The notes: a model not told the origin generated them from the sequence alone. 60,682 bases of DNA from an uncultured Blautia sp. (GCA_934373235.1 CAKROW010000011.1:1-60682); one strand, 5' to 3'. Positions 42,675 to 52,323 are shown, counted from the first letter of the stretch. Translations and numbers: made by a program.

Positions 42675-44360
42675 ATGATGAAAAAAAGAATGAAAGCATT
42701 ATTGGCAATCGGGCTTTCGGCGATTATAATGGTCTGCAGTGCAGGATGTGGAAATGGGAAAGAACGGATGAAAGCAGAAACTGATCCGGACACTCCGGCA
42801 GAAGAAGTAGCGTTTCCTCTGAAAGAACAGGCAGAACTGTCTTTTATCACCAGCGCACCTGCGACATCCACACAGGAGCCTAATGAAAGAACCATTTTTA
42901 AAAGACTGGAAGAACAGACCAACGTACATATCGACTGGACCTGTTTTGTAGCAGACCAGTTTGATGACAAAAAGAATCTGGCACTTGCCCAGTTTGGAAA
43001 TCTTCCGGATGGTCTTTTTAATGCGGGGATGAATGACTATGATCTTCTTCGCTATGCAAAGCAGGGTATCATTATTCCGGTAGAAAATCTGATCGATAAA
43101 TATATGCCCAATCTTCAGGCTGTATTTGAAAAATATCCGGAATACAGAACGATGTGTACTGCTCCGGACGGGCATATTTATTCTTTCCCGTGGATCGAGC
43201 AGCTTGGAGAGGGAAAGGAAGCAATCCAGGCTATTGGAGATATTCCTTACATTAATAAAAAATGGCTGGATTATCTGAATCTGGATGTTCCGACTACAAC
43301 AGATGAACTGGAGCAGGTTCTGATCGCTTTCCGTGACAATGCAGATAAACTGGAACAGGAATTTGATATTGAGGGTGATGTGATCCCAATGTCCTTTATC
43401 ATCAATAACGGCGATCAGGATCCTGCAATTCTGATCAACGGATTTGGAGAAGGATATGGTGATACCGGTGATCATTTTGCAGTGAAAGATGATGGAACTG
43501 TTATTTATACGACGGTGCAGGAAGGCTATAAAGAAGGAATCCAGTGGCTTCATCAGCTGGTGGAGGAAGATCTGGTGGATCCGGAGGCTTTTACCCAGGA
43601 ATGGTCTACTTACGTTGCCAAAGGAAAAAATCATAGATATGGTCTGTGTTTTACCTGGGATATTGCAAACATCGACAACAATGAAGATTATGTTATGCTC
43701 CCGGCACTGGCCGGTCCGGATGGACTTGTGAATATTACAAGACAGAATAACAGTGAAACCAGTGGTTTTGACAGAGGCAGATGTGTTCTGACAACAAGCT
43801 GCCGGAATACGGCCCTGGCAGCTGCATGGATCGACCAGATGTATGCACCGATCCAGTCTCCACAGAATAACTGGGGTACTTACGGCGAGGAAGATTCCTT
43901 TAATATTTTTGAAATGTCCGAGAATGCAGAAGGCGGACAGATGCTGAAACATATGGATCTGGGTGATGCGTCTCCTGTTGAAGTCAGAGAAGCACAGTCT
44001 GTCAACGGTCCGCTGGCAGTGCTCAATGACTATTATGATGTATATGTGACAGAGCCTGCGGATGCAAAATGGCGTCTTGATAACATGCATGAAACATATC
44101 TGAAAGATATGAACAGCAAGTATGTTTATCCAAATGTTTTCATGAGTATTGATGATACAAATAAAGTATCCCAGTATGACACAGATATCAAGAAATACGC
44201 AGAACAGAAAAAGGCAGACTGGATCCTGAACGGCGGAATTGAGGAGGAATGGGATTCTTACCTGAAGAAACTGGAGCAGTATGGACTGTCTGACTATGTA
44301 GCGATCAAACAGAAATATTTTGACCAGTATCAGAAATCACTGAAAGAGAATGCAGAATAA
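42675..44360 (+). CDS. Sugar-binding lipoprotein of the sucrose ABC importer
   Basis: This 561-residue extracellular solute-binding protein starts with a lipoprotein signal (MMKKRMKALLAIGLSAIIMVCSAGC); the lipid-carrying Cys is in the SAGC box. The mature part is a large LplA-type binding protein: FKRLEEQTNVHIDWTCF, ADQFDDKKNLALAQFGNLPDG, then FTWDIANIDNNEDYVMLPALAGPDG. ATG 42675 is six bases after GGAGG (42664-42668); the adjacent ATG 42678 is equally possible, and TTG 42669 is too close. It is anchored to the outer face of the membrane and feeds the two permeases. Sucrose as ligand is inferred. Confidence 0.92.
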   Translation: MMKKRMKALLAIGLSAIIMVCSAGCGNGKERMKAETDPDTPAEEVAFPLKEQAELSFITSAPATSTQEPNERTIFKRLEEQTNVHIDWTCFVADQFDDKKNLALAQFGNLPDGLFNAGMNDYDLLRYAKQGIIIPVENLIDKYMPNLQAVFEKYPEYRTMCTAPDGHIYSFPWIEQLGEGKEAIQAIGDIPYINKKWLDYLNLDVPTTTDELEQVLIAFRDNADKLEQEFDIEGDVIPMSFIINNGDQDPAILINGFGEGYGDTGDHFAVKDDGTVIYTTVQEGYKEGIQWLHQLVEEDLVDPEAFTQEWSTYVAKGKNHRYGLCFTWDIANIDNNEDYVMLPALAGPDGLVNITRQNNSETSGFDRGRCVLTTSCRNTALAAAWIDQMYAPIQSPQNNWGTYGEEDSFNIFEMSENAEGGQMLKHMDLGDASPVEVREAQSVNGPLAVLNDYYDVYVTEPADAKWRLDNMHETYLKDMNSKYVYPNVFMSIDDTNKVSQYDTDIKKYAEQKKADWILNGGIEEEWDSYLKKLEQYGLSDYVAIKQKYFDQYQKSLKENAE

Positions 44361-44416
44361 AAGAGCAGAAAAAAGATACCGGTCAGATCATCAAAAAAGA
44401 AAGTGAGAGCGGAAAT

Positions 44417-45925
44417 ATGAGCGAAAAACTTGAAAAAGCGCGTCTTTATGAAATACAGGAAGCAGAGAATATTTCACAGGAAGAAAAACCGGCGTTTCAT
44501 GTATCTGCACCGGCAGGCTGGATCAATGATCCAAACGGATTTTCTGTCTTTGAGGGAAAAATCCATCTCTTTTATCAGTATCATCCGTACAGTCGTGACT
44601 GGGGCCCTATGCACTGGGGCCACAGCGTGACTGAGGATATGATCAGATGGGAGCAGCTTCCAACAGCACTTGCACCGGATCATGATTATGACTGTAAAGG
44701 ATGCTTTTCCGGAAGTGCTATTGAGGCAGATGGAAAACATGTGCTGATCTATACAGGCGTTACTTCAGAAACACAGGCGGATGGAACGGAAGAAATCCGT
44801 CAGAATCAGTGTGTTGCCTATGGAGATGGCAGAGATTACGTGAAAGTGGAACAGAATCCGGTGATCACAGGTGAGATGCTTCCGGATGGCTGTAGCAGGG
44901 TTGATTTTCGTGATCCGAAGATCTGGAAAGAGGACGAAAAGTATTATCTGATCGTAGGAAGCAGAAGTGAAGAAATTCCGGGGCAGGTGGTTCTGTTTTC
45001 CAGTAAGGATCTGAAAGAGTGGAAATTTGAGACAATCCTTGCACAGAATGACACCGGCGAAATTGGCATCATGTGGGAATGTCCGGATTTCTTTTCCCTG
45101 GGGGATAAACATGTTCTGATCTGTTCACCGCAGAATCTGCGGGCAAAAGGATATGAATTTCATAATGGACATAATTCTGTGTACTTTACGGGAACTTATG
45201 ATAATAAAAAACACGTATTTGAAAAGGAAGCTCCAGGGAGCCTGGATTATGGTTTTGATTTTTATGCACCTCAGACCACGCTCCTTCCGGATGGCAGAAG
45301 AGTAATGATCGCCTGGATGAAGTCCTGGGATAACTGTGTGGTCCGTGAGGGACAGAGATGGCAGGGAATGATGACTCTTCCACGTGAACTGGAATATAAA
45401 GAGGGAAAAATCTGGCAGAATCCGGTGCGTGAGATTGAAAATTACCGGAAAAACAAATGTACTTATCAGAACGTGGAGGTTGGTGAGAATTTAAGTCTTC
45501 AGGGTATTGGGGGGCGCATGATCGACCTGACAGTAGAACTTTTAGGTATAGACCAGATGGATGGCAACGGAAATTCCGGAACAGGTTTTGGAGGCTACGA
45601 TGAATTCCAGATGGAACTTGCGCGGAATGAAGAGTATACGACACTGTTTACTTACAACCGGAAAAAACATCTCCTGGAGATCGACAGAACCTGGAGCGGC
45701 ATTACAAAAGATGTTACCTGTGTAAGAAAGATCCGTATTTCCGATCCGGGAAAAAATCTGAAACTGCGTTTTATCCTGGACCGCAGTTCCATAGAACTTT
45801 TTATCAACGATGGAAAACAGACCGCAACTACTGTAATTCCCACACCGGCAGAAGCAGATGAAATTCTTTTCCACAGTGATGGAAAAGCAGTAATCAATGT
45901 GGAGAAATATGATATTGTGATGTGA
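44417..45925 (+). CDS. GH32 sucrose hydrolase / beta-fructofuranosidase
   Basis: This 502-residue cytoplasmic enzyme splits sucrose into glucose and fructose, or the 6-phosphate. GH32 motifs are GWINDPNG with nucleophile Asp38, FRDPKIW with transition-state Asp166 and MWECPDFF with acid/base Glu221, followed by the C-terminal beta-sandwich (RSSIELFINDG). The length fits sucrose-6-phosphate hydrolases such as ScrB, but import here is by ABC transporter, so free sucrose is the likely substrate. The ribosome site is weak (GAGAGCGG). It is last of the operon and followed by a terminator. Confidence 0.93.
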   Translation: MSEKLEKARLYEIQEAENISQEEKPAFHVSAPAGWINDPNGFSVFEGKIHLFYQYHPYSRDWGPMHWGHSVTEDMIRWEQLPTALAPDHDYDCKGCFSGSAIEADGKHVLIYTGVTSETQADGTEEIRQNQCVAYGDGRDYVKVEQNPVITGEMLPDGCSRVDFRDPKIWKEDEKYYLIVGSRSEEIPGQVVLFSSKDLKEWKFETILAQNDTGEIGIMWECPDFFSLGDKHVLICSPQNLRAKGYEFHNGHNSVYFTGTYDNKKHVFEKEAPGSLDYGFDFYAPQTTLLPDGRRVMIAWMKSWDNCVVREGQRWQGMMTLPRELEYKEGKIWQNPVREIENYRKNKCTYQNVEVGENLSLQGIGGRMIDLTVELLGIDQMDGNGNSGTGFGGYDEFQMELARNEEYTTLFTYNRKKHLLEIDRTWSGITKDVTCVRKIRISDPGKNLKLRFILDRSSIELFINDGKQTATTVIPTPAEADEILFHSDGKAVINVEKYDIVM

Positions 45926-45982
45926 TACAGTCAGGTGTTGAAATCTTTTTTCCTTCATGTTACTATAAAAACCAGATACAAA

Positions 45983-46018
45983 GGCGTATGGATGCAGGGC
46001 ATCTGTACGTCTTTTTTT
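45983..46018 (+). terminator. Terminator of the sucrose operon
   Basis: A 13-bp stem (45983-45995 with 45999-46011, three G-U pairs) has a three-base loop and is followed by seven T. Confidence 0.85.
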
Positions 46019-46113
46019 GCGTGGTGCGCCTGGCGGCGCACGTTTCTGACGGATAACTGTCTGCCGGGGCGGTTCCGGAGATAGCCGAAATGTTTTTACA
46101 GGAGGAAATGATA

Positions 46114-47214
46114 ATGAAGCTGGAAAATTATGAGGTACATCTGCCAAGTTATTCCATTGGCGATAAGATTTATGACAAGATCGGGCCGGTATGCGAGTCC
46201 TATGGAAAAACAGTTCTTGTGATCGGCGGTGAGAAGGCACTGGATGCGGCCTATGAGAAGATCTGTTCCTACGTGGAGAAAACCAATCTTCAGATCATTG
46301 GAAAAGAGATTTTTGGAAAAGACTGTACGTATAAAACAGTAGAACGGCTTCGGGCAATGCCGGTTTATCAGGAAGCGGATATGGTGTTCGGCGTTGGTGG
46401 CGGAAAAGCCCTGGATACAGTGAAATGCCTCTGTATCACTGATGACAAGCCGGTGTTTACTTTCCCTACCATTGCGTCCAACTGTTCTGCCTGCACTTCG
46501 GTTTCCATTATGTATAATGAGGACGGAACGTTCTTGAAGCCGCACTTTTTTGTGCGCCCGGCCATGCATGCCTTTATTGATACGGAGATCATTGCCAAGG
46601 CACCGGCGAAATATATGTGGGCGGGAATTGGTGATACATATGCGAAATATTATGAGGCGATGATTTCTTCCAGAGATGAAAGGCTGGAGCATTTTACCTC
46701 TGTTGGTGTGGCAGTGAGCCGGATGTGCCGTGATCCGCTGCTTCAGTACGGAGCCAGGGCTTTTGCGGATCATGAGAAAGGACTTTGTACTTATGAGGTG
46801 GAACAGGTGGTTCTGGCTATCGTGGTGACAACAGGTATTGCGTCAATTTTTCTGACAAAGGATTTTACACCGGATTACAACAGCGGTCTGGCTCATGCGG
46901 TGTTTTATGCGCTGACCGGTTATCCGGTGATCGAAAAGCGGCATCTTCACGGAGAGGTTGTGGGATTTGGTGTGCTGCTGGCTTTGCTTGTGGATCATGA
47001 ATATGAGGAATTTGAAAAGATCTATGAGCTGAACCGGGAGATCCACCTGCCGGTTTCCCTGGAGGAGATTGAGATCACAGAAGCCCAGTGGGAAGAAAGC
47101 ATGAACCGGATCCCGGAGATGTCGGACGTGAAGCATTATCCTTACAAGATTACCAGGGAGATGCTGGTGGAGGCGATGGAACGGTTAAATGCGAAGAGAC
47201 AGAACAGCATCTGA
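46114..47214 (+). CDS. Iron-containing alcohol dehydrogenase family, glycerol-dehydrogenase-like
   Basis: This 366-residue cytosolic oxidoreductase resembles GldA-type enzymes. The NAD-binding region has MVFGVGGGKALDTVKCL, the motif TFPTIASNCSACTSVSIMYNEDG follows, and metal ligands are in IGDTYAKYYE (Asp), GLAHAVFYAL (His) and HLHGEVVGFG (His). It should oxidise glycerol or reduce dihydroxyacetone or another small hydroxy-ketone. ATG 46114 is eight bases after GGAGG (46101-46105); ATG 46108 is possible. It is a single gene between the sucrose terminator and the YkvI-like gene. The exact substrate is uncertain. Confidence 0.88.
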   Translation: MKLENYEVHLPSYSIGDKIYDKIGPVCESYGKTVLVIGGEKALDAAYEKICSYVEKTNLQIIGKEIFGKDCTYKTVERLRAMPVYQEADMVFGVGGGKALDTVKCLCITDDKPVFTFPTIASNCSACTSVSIMYNEDGTFLKPHFFVRPAMHAFIDTEIIAKAPAKYMWAGIGDTYAKYYEAMISSRDERLEHFTSVGVAVSRMCRDPLLQYGARAFADHEKGLCTYEVEQVVLAIVVTTGIASIFLTKDFTPDYNSGLAHAVFYALTGYPVIEKRHLHGEVVGFGVLLALLVDHEYEEFEKIYELNREIHLPVSLEEIEITEAQWEESMNRIPEMSDVKHYPYKITREMLVEAMERLNAKRQNSI

Positions 47215-47346
47215 AAGCTTTTTCTGCTGTAAATAACAATCCATGTTTTATGTGTGTGGAATATTACAGAACGGAAATGCCGGAATAGGGAAAAATCAGG
47301 GCAAGTGTCTGATACAGGTGTAATTGTAAAAAGGAGTCAGGATTTT

Positions 47347-48522
47347 ATGGAAAAAAAGAGTAATACAGGAATGATCATCTGGGGTGTGGCCTTTGTGTGG
47401 TTTACCACTCACTTTGGAGGTGGCTTTGCCTCAGGCGCACAGATCTACAGCTATTATGTGCGGTACGGGGTCTGGTGCCTGTTTATGCCGGCTGTGGCGA
47501 TGGCCTACAATGGAGTGTTTTTTGCCTATAGCCTGCGCTTCGCCAGAAAACATGAGGTGTATGATTACCGGTCTTATAATAATGCTTTTTATGGAAAATT
47601 TGCGCCGGTGTTTTCCAATCTGTTTGAGATCTTATATATCTGTGTAATGTGTGTGGCCCCTGCTGTGGCTTTTGCGACAGGTGGTGCAACTTTAAGTGCG
47701 CTGACAGGACTGCCTTATCTGCTGTGTACTTTGATCATTGGTATTTTTATTTTTGTTGTGGCGATTTTTGGAACAGATCTGGTGCGGAAGGTAGCATCCG
47801 TGCTTTCAATCTGTATTATTGCAGGACTGCTGATCGTGTATATTCCCAATATTGTTGCAGGAAGTCATGAGATTGCGACAGCAGTACAGACAATGAAAAG
47901 CGAGCAGTTACCTTTTGGAAAAGCACTGTATTCTGCTTTTATTTACGGAACCTTTCAGCTTGCAAATATTGCGGTATTTGTCCAGCATGCAAAATCCTTC
48001 CGGAAGCCTGGTGATGCGGCCAGGAGTATGGGAATCGGTTTTGTGATCAATGGGGCAATGATGATCATGGTGGTTCTTGGGATTCTGACAGTCAGCGGAA
48101 AGCCGGAGATGGCGCAGCAGAGTGTACCGACTTTGTTTATGGTGCAGAATGGTGTGGGAAAAGCATTCATGACACCGCTGATTTCCGTGCTGATCATTCT
48201 GGGCGCAGTTTCCACAGCCGTGAACATGGTAGCTGCCATGGTAAAAAGGATCTGCAGTGGCCTGGAAAAAATGCAGAAGGGTAATAACAGTGCAAAAGAA
48301 GATTTTACATCAGAAAATCCGATATCTGCACATCATGGACCGGCGGCCAGGGAGATCCTTGCCGCAGTGCTCTGCTGTATCGCAGATTTCGGGATCGCAC
48401 AGTTCGGACTTCTTACCCTGATCCAGAAAGCTTACAGTATCCTCGCCTACCTTGCCATCCCTGTAATCCTGATACCGTATGTGGTACATATGGTAGTGAC
48501 GCGGTTTGATACGAAATGTTGA
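47347..48522 (+). CDS. YkvI-like multi-helix membrane transporter
   Basis: This 391-residue protein has about ten membrane helices. The N-terminal VWFTTHFGGGFASGAQIYSYYVRYG is the family mark and resembles the unwound helix 1 of LeuT-fold carriers. Later segments include LIIGIFIFVVAIFGTDLVRK and FQLANIAVFVQHAKSF. It matches the YkvI group, whose substrate is unknown. The start is ATG 47347 after AAGGAG (47330-47335); upstream codons from 47254 lack support. The promoter of the next gene overlaps its stop codon. Confidence 0.8.
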   Translation: MEKKSNTGMIIWGVAFVWFTTHFGGGFASGAQIYSYYVRYGVWCLFMPAVAMAYNGVFFAYSLRFARKHEVYDYRSYNNAFYGKFAPVFSNLFEILYICVMCVAPAVAFATGGATLSALTGLPYLLCTLIIGIFIFVVAIFGTDLVRKVASVLSICIIAGLLIVYIPNIVAGSHEIATAVQTMKSEQLPFGKALYSAFIYGTFQLANIAVFVQHAKSFRKPGDAARSMGIGFVINGAMMIMVVLGILTVSGKPEMAQQSVPTLFMVQNGVGKAFMTPLISVLIILGAVSTAVNMVAAMVKRICSGLEKMQKGNNSAKEDFTSENPISAHHGPAAREILAAVLCCIADFGIAQFGLLTLIQKAYSILAYLAIPVILIPYVVHMVVTRFDTKC

Positions 48523-48547
48523 CATTTTCCCCGTTTTTGTATAACAT
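48519..48547 (+). promoter_or_regulatory. Promoter of the pRiA4b-ORF3-like/SEC-C gene, overlapping the YkvI stop
   Basis: TTGACA (48519-48524) contains the TGA stop of the upstream gene; 17 bases later TAACAT (48542-48547). The start codon is 78 bases on, after GGAGAGGA. Confidence 0.7.
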
Positions 48548-48625
48548 AGGGGAAGTTGCTTACGCCGGGTCAGGAGCTGTGTATGGTTCCTGGACCGGCA
48601 TATATTTACAGGAGAGGAACACAGA

Positions 48626-50278
48626 ATGTTTTATCAGTTAAAAATTACAAGAAAAGGAACGAAACCGCCGGTATGGAGACGTTGTGTTGTTGCGGCTGAC
48701 GTTACATTTACAAAGATGGCAGCTATGCTGGAAGAACTTGTTCAGTATCCGGCAGGCAGCCCATATGAGATTGAATTTTTCCAGAAAAAAATCCAGATCC
48801 GTGAGAACGGTGACGGGGAAGCGAAGAATAATTTTACATTATTAAATGCAGCAGACACAGAGACTGCAGAGCTTATGGATTCCGGGAAGTGGTTTACTTT
48901 CCGTCAGTATGGTGCGGATAAGGAAGCTCCGGAATACAGAGTTGACATTGAGAAAAAAGAAGAGGGAACTGCAGAGACCCCTTCCGTTGTAAAAGAAGTA
49001 AAAGCAGAAGATGATCCGTACTGGAGTGAGGCACCGGAGAAAAAAGCTTCAGTAGCAGTTGAGACAGAAGTGGAAACTGCAAAAGCAACAGAGGCTATTG
49101 CGGCAGTAGAAGCTGCAGTCCGTGTTGCACAGGCAGCCGACACAGAGGAAGTACCGGCAGGCAGCAGAAGAAATCCTGCTGTCAGAGATTTTCTCATGTC
49201 CTACAGAAAAGAGGATCTTCTCAGTATTGCAGGTGAGCTTGGGCTTCACTGTAAAGGAATGGATCAGGAGGATATCGCTTCCGAAGTTGCGGCTGAGGTA
49301 CTGAAGCCGGAAGTTATGAAGGCATGCTTCCTTGTGGCAGATGATCAGGAGGTACAGGCTTTTGAGGCGGCAGTCCAAAGAAAATGTTTCCACGTTACAG
49401 AAGATGAGTGGGATACATTACAGTGGCTGAACGATATGGGCTATCTTGTATCTTACAGTGATGATTATGCAGAGGTTCCGGCAGAAGTGGCAGCCGTTTA
49501 TGATGAGATCAATACACCGGAATTCCAGACACTTCGCAGCCAGGTAAACTGGATGAGAGACTGCTTTGTTATAGTAAGTTATCTGTATGTATCTGCACCG
49601 GCAAAAACTGTATATGAGATGTTCAGCCAGAGAAAAGGCTTTGATATCGGATATGAGAAGTTTATCGAGCTGTATCATACAATTCCGGAAAAAGCTTCTG
49701 TATGCCAGCTTGTGGATGATCAGATCATTCTGAAGTCTGCATTGATTAATAATATCTACAAAGATATTGAGAGACGCCAGGGCGGCAGAAAGTTCTACAT
49801 CCCGTCTGTTGATGAAGTTATGGATTATGCGAAGAACGGATATCCTACCAGATCTGCATCTTATCAGAAGCTGGGAAGCTTCCTTACGGATGAGATGAAA
49901 GTTTCTGATGCTGTGAAGGATCAGACACTTTTCTTTATCTATAAAGAATGTTCCATGGAAGGCAGAATGTCCACAATTATGGAAAACCTCAGCCAGAAGG
50001 GACTCCAGTTCAGTGATGAACAGCTTGAGAAATTTACAAAGCTGATGATGGATGCAAATAATAATACAAGAATGTTGGAGTACCGTGGATTTACACCAAA
50101 TGAGATTTCCGGAGCTGTATGGCCCTTTGCCACAGGCAGACCTCACAGGGCAATGCCCAACAGTTTTGTGCCTACAGCAATGCCGATGCAGCCGGCTTCC
50201 ACAAAAAAGATCTATCCAAACGATCCATGCCCATGTGGAAGCGGTAAGAAATATAAGAAGTGCTGCGGAAGAAGATAA
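48626..50278 (+). CDS. pRiA4b ORF-3-like domain protein with C-terminal SEC-C zinc motif
   Basis: This 550-residue soluble protein begins with MFYQLKITRKGTKPPVWRR, the pattern of the plasmid pRiA4b ORF-3-like domain (about 1-75). A low-complexity Ala/Glu linker follows (VETEVETAKATEAIAAVEAAV, about 140-170), then a helical region of about 330 residues that I do not recognise. The C terminus NDPCPCGSGKKYKKCCG is a textbook SEC-C zinc-binding motif as found on SecA and YecA. SEC-C binds zinc and can contact SecB or ribosomes. Function unknown; partner binding or protein quality control is possible. The gene is a single unit with its own promoter. Confidence 0.85.
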   Translation: MFYQLKITRKGTKPPVWRRCVVAADVTFTKMAAMLEELVQYPAGSPYEIEFFQKKIQIRENGDGEAKNNFTLLNAADTETAELMDSGKWFTFRQYGADKEAPEYRVDIEKKEEGTAETPSVVKEVKAEDDPYWSEAPEKKASVAVETEVETAKATEAIAAVEAAVRVAQAADTEEVPAGSRRNPAVRDFLMSYRKEDLLSIAGELGLHCKGMDQEDIASEVAAEVLKPEVMKACFLVADDQEVQAFEAAVQRKCFHVTEDEWDTLQWLNDMGYLVSYSDDYAEVPAEVAAVYDEINTPEFQTLRSQVNWMRDCFVIVSYLYVSAPAKTVYEMFSQRKGFDIGYEKFIELYHTIPEKASVCQLVDDQIILKSALINNIYKDIERRQGGRKFYIPSVDEVMDYAKNGYPTRSASYQKLGSFLTDEMKVSDAVKDQTLFFIYKECSMEGRMSTIMENLSQKGLQFSDEQLEKFTKLMMDANNNTRMLEYRGFTPNEISGAVWPFATGRPHRAMPNSFVPTAMPMQPASTKKIYPNDPCPCGSGKKYKKCCGRR

Positions 50279-50325
50279 ATCAACCGGATCAGGAAGCCCC
50301 CTGCGGGGTGTGGATATCCCTGTGA

Positions 50326-50982
50326 CTATTCTTCCTCAGATAAAAATTCCAGAGCATATTTAAGAGAGTCGTCCAGATGTGTTTTCATCAACTGGACGGC
50401 TTTTTCTGTGTTTCCGTTTATGCAGGCGTCAAAGATGGCCTGGTGTTCATCATCAATATGGGCCTGGATAGTATTTTTCCGGCTGTACTGATTGGAAAAA
50501 ATAGAGATCCCGCTTCGCAGGCGCTCTGCAGATTCTGTAAGCCTGGAATTGTTACAGTAACGGTAAAATACCAGATGAAATTCATCAGAGCAGAAATTCC
50601 AGGTATCTGCATCACCCTCTGCGGCAGCAGTGCGGCCTTTTTCCAGAATGGAGCCTGCTTCTGCAAGAAGCTTCTCCCGATCCGGTGACTGGAGAGAGTA
50701 GCGGATGGCAAGACCATCCAGATCACCCATGAAGGAGTATATCTCCCGAAGGTCTTCCGGGGAAAAACTGATAACATTAACGCCAATATTGGAATAATAG
50801 GAAACAAGCTGATCCTGGGTGAGACGGGTCAGCGCCTCTCTGACCGGAGTAGAACTTACCTGAAAACGCTCCTGCAGAACCTTCAGGGTAAGCTTTTCGC
50901 CGCATTTGATCTTCTGTGTAAGTATATCATTCCTTAAGATCTGATAGATCTGTTCTGATAAAGTTGATTTATTTAATCCCAT
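50326..50982 (-). CDS. GntR-family (FadR/FCD subfamily) regulator of the redox cluster
   Basis: This 218-residue regulator has an N-terminal winged helix (LSEQIYQILRNDILTQKIKCGEKL, FQVSSTPVREALTRL) and a C-terminal all-helical FCD domain that usually binds an organic acid through metal-held His residues (DEFHLVFYRYCNNSRL; DDEHQAIFDACINGN). ATG 50982 follows AGGAGA on the minus strand; in-frame codons up to 51063 are not needed. It lies downstream of the flavin oxidoreductase gene on the same strand and probably controls the divergent AprAB-like operon. FCD ligands are typically carboxylic acids, which fits the neighbours. Confidence 0.9.
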   Translation of the reverse strand: MGLNKSTLSEQIYQILRNDILTQKIKCGEKLTLKVLQERFQVSSTPVREALTRLTQDQLVSYYSNIGVNVISFSPEDLREIYSFMGDLDGLAIRYSLQSPDREKLLAEAGSILEKGRTAAAEGDADTWNFCSDEFHLVFYRYCNNSRLTESAERLRSGISIFSNQYSRKNTIQAHIDDEHQAIFDACINGNTEKAVQLMKTHLDDSLKYALEFLSEEE

Positions 50983-51111
50983 GTGAAATTCTCCTGTTAT
51001 ATTCAGATGCTGAAAAAACCTGATATCTGAATATATATTATCATGGCATAAAAATCCGTTCAAGATATAATCCGGGAGAAGTCACATGGGGAAGAAGCTG
51101 GGTGTTACATT

Positions 51112-52206
51112 TTATCGTGTAACCGGCTGCATATCGCACTGTTCCTGGTTTATGCTGCCAAACAGATCTGTCACCACATCATGGACAGTCTCGATCTTAT
51201 CTGCCATGTATGCCTTGGCGCCACAGAAGAGAAGTCCGTTTTCCACATCTCCCTTAACTGCGTCGATCAGTCTGTCTGTGATGCAGTATGGGATATCTGC
51301 GGGAGAACATTTGGCGAGGCAGCGGTGGCAGGGGCTGTGGGGGATCGTTTCACCGCTCATAACACGTTTCATAAAGGGATTCATAATAGCGCGGCCGGGC
51401 ATACCTACCGGGCTTTTTACGATGGCGATATCTTCGGCTGTGGCGCGGACAAGGGCTTCTTTCAGACGGATGTCTGCATCACATTCTCTGGTTGTGATAA
51501 AACGGGTAGCTACCTGGACACCGTCGACACCAAGATCAAGAACACGTTTAACGTCCTCTGTGGAAGTGATACCGCCTGCGGCAACTACAGGAATCTGGGT
51601 TTTGAATTTTTCAGCGTAGGTTCTGACTGTCCGGATAATGCTGCGGATCTCCTCATTATAAGATTCCGGAGTGTATTTATCCAGTTCTTCCTTATGGAAG
51701 CCCAGATGACCACCGGCCTGCGGACCTTCAATAACAACAAGATCGGCAGTTCTGCCATATTTTCGGTCCCAGTATTTCAGGATGACATTGGCAGACTTAT
51801 TTGTGGAAACGATTGGAGCGATTTTTGTAGCAGTATCTTTTACCAGGGCAGGAAGCTCTGTGGGAAGGCCTGCGCCGGAAATGATCAGATCTGCGCCTGC
51901 CTGAACTGCGGCTTTTACATGGGAGGCATATTCCCTCAGTGCGACCATGATATTGTAGCCGATGATTCCGTCCGGGGAAATAGCCCTTGCTTTTTTCATT
52001 TCGGAAGCAATGGCGCGGATATTTGCCTCTGCAGGATTTCTGTCAAAATCTTCCTCCCTGTATCCGATCTGGGCAGTGGAGATAATACCGATACCCCCTT
52101 CTTCAGCAACAGAGCCTGCCAGACGTCCAAGACTGATACCTACGCCCATTCCGCCCTGGATCAGGGGGATACGTGTCAGCTTTTCACCTATTTTTAAATT
52201 TTTCAT
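51112..52206 (-). CDS. FMN-dependent oxidoreductase, FabK/nitronate-monooxygenase family
   Basis: This 364-residue TIM-barrel flavoenzyme has RIPLIQGGMGVGIS at the N terminus, IISGAGLPTELPALV, GPQAGGHLGFH (likely catalytic His), VVAAGGITSTEDV and GVDGVQVATRFITTRECDA (phosphate-binding of FMN). These features fit NAD(P)H:flavin oxidoreductases related to enoyl-ACP reductase II and nitronate monooxygenase. The C terminus is Cys-rich (CHRCLAKC followed by a further Cys), unusual for FabK. ATG 52206 follows AGAGG. Its promoter is at 52275-52302 (minus strand), sharing a 271-base region with the AprA-like gene. It may reduce a C=C bond, but the substrate is unknown. Confidence 0.85.
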   Translation of the reverse strand: MKNLKIGEKLTRIPLIQGGMGVGISLGRLAGSVAEEGGIGIISTAQIGYREEDFDRNPAEANIRAIASEMKKARAISPDGIIGYNIMVALREYASHVKAAVQAGADLIISGAGLPTELPALVKDTATKIAPIVSTNKSANVILKYWDRKYGRTADLVVIEGPQAGGHLGFHKEELDKYTPESYNEEIRSIIRTVRTYAEKFKTQIPVVAAGGITSTEDVKRVLDLGVDGVQVATRFITTRECDADIRLKEALVRATAEDIAIVKSPVGMPGRAIMNPFMKRVMSGETIPHSPCHRCLAKCSPADIPYCITDRLIDAVKGDVENGLLFCGAKAYMADKIETVHDVVTDLFGSINQEQCDMQPVTR

Positions 52207-52274
52207 ATAGATCCTCTCATTCATTTTTCATATCACATCGAATAATTTTTAATATAAAATAATTTTATTATCAA

Positions 52275-52302
52275 AGTATATCACAGCAGAAAAGTTTGTC
52301 AA
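52275..52302 (-). promoter_or_regulatory. Promoter of the flavin oxidoreductase/GntR genes
   Basis: Minus-strand TTGACA (52302-52297), 16 bases, TATACT (52280-52275). Confidence 0.7.
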
Positions 52303-52323
52303 CAAGTAAAATAGATATACTAA

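Noticed and set aside
42699..44090. 463-codon open frame antisense to the sugar-binding lipoprotein
   Set aside because: Same reason: shadow of a strongly supported lipoprotein gene in an operon.
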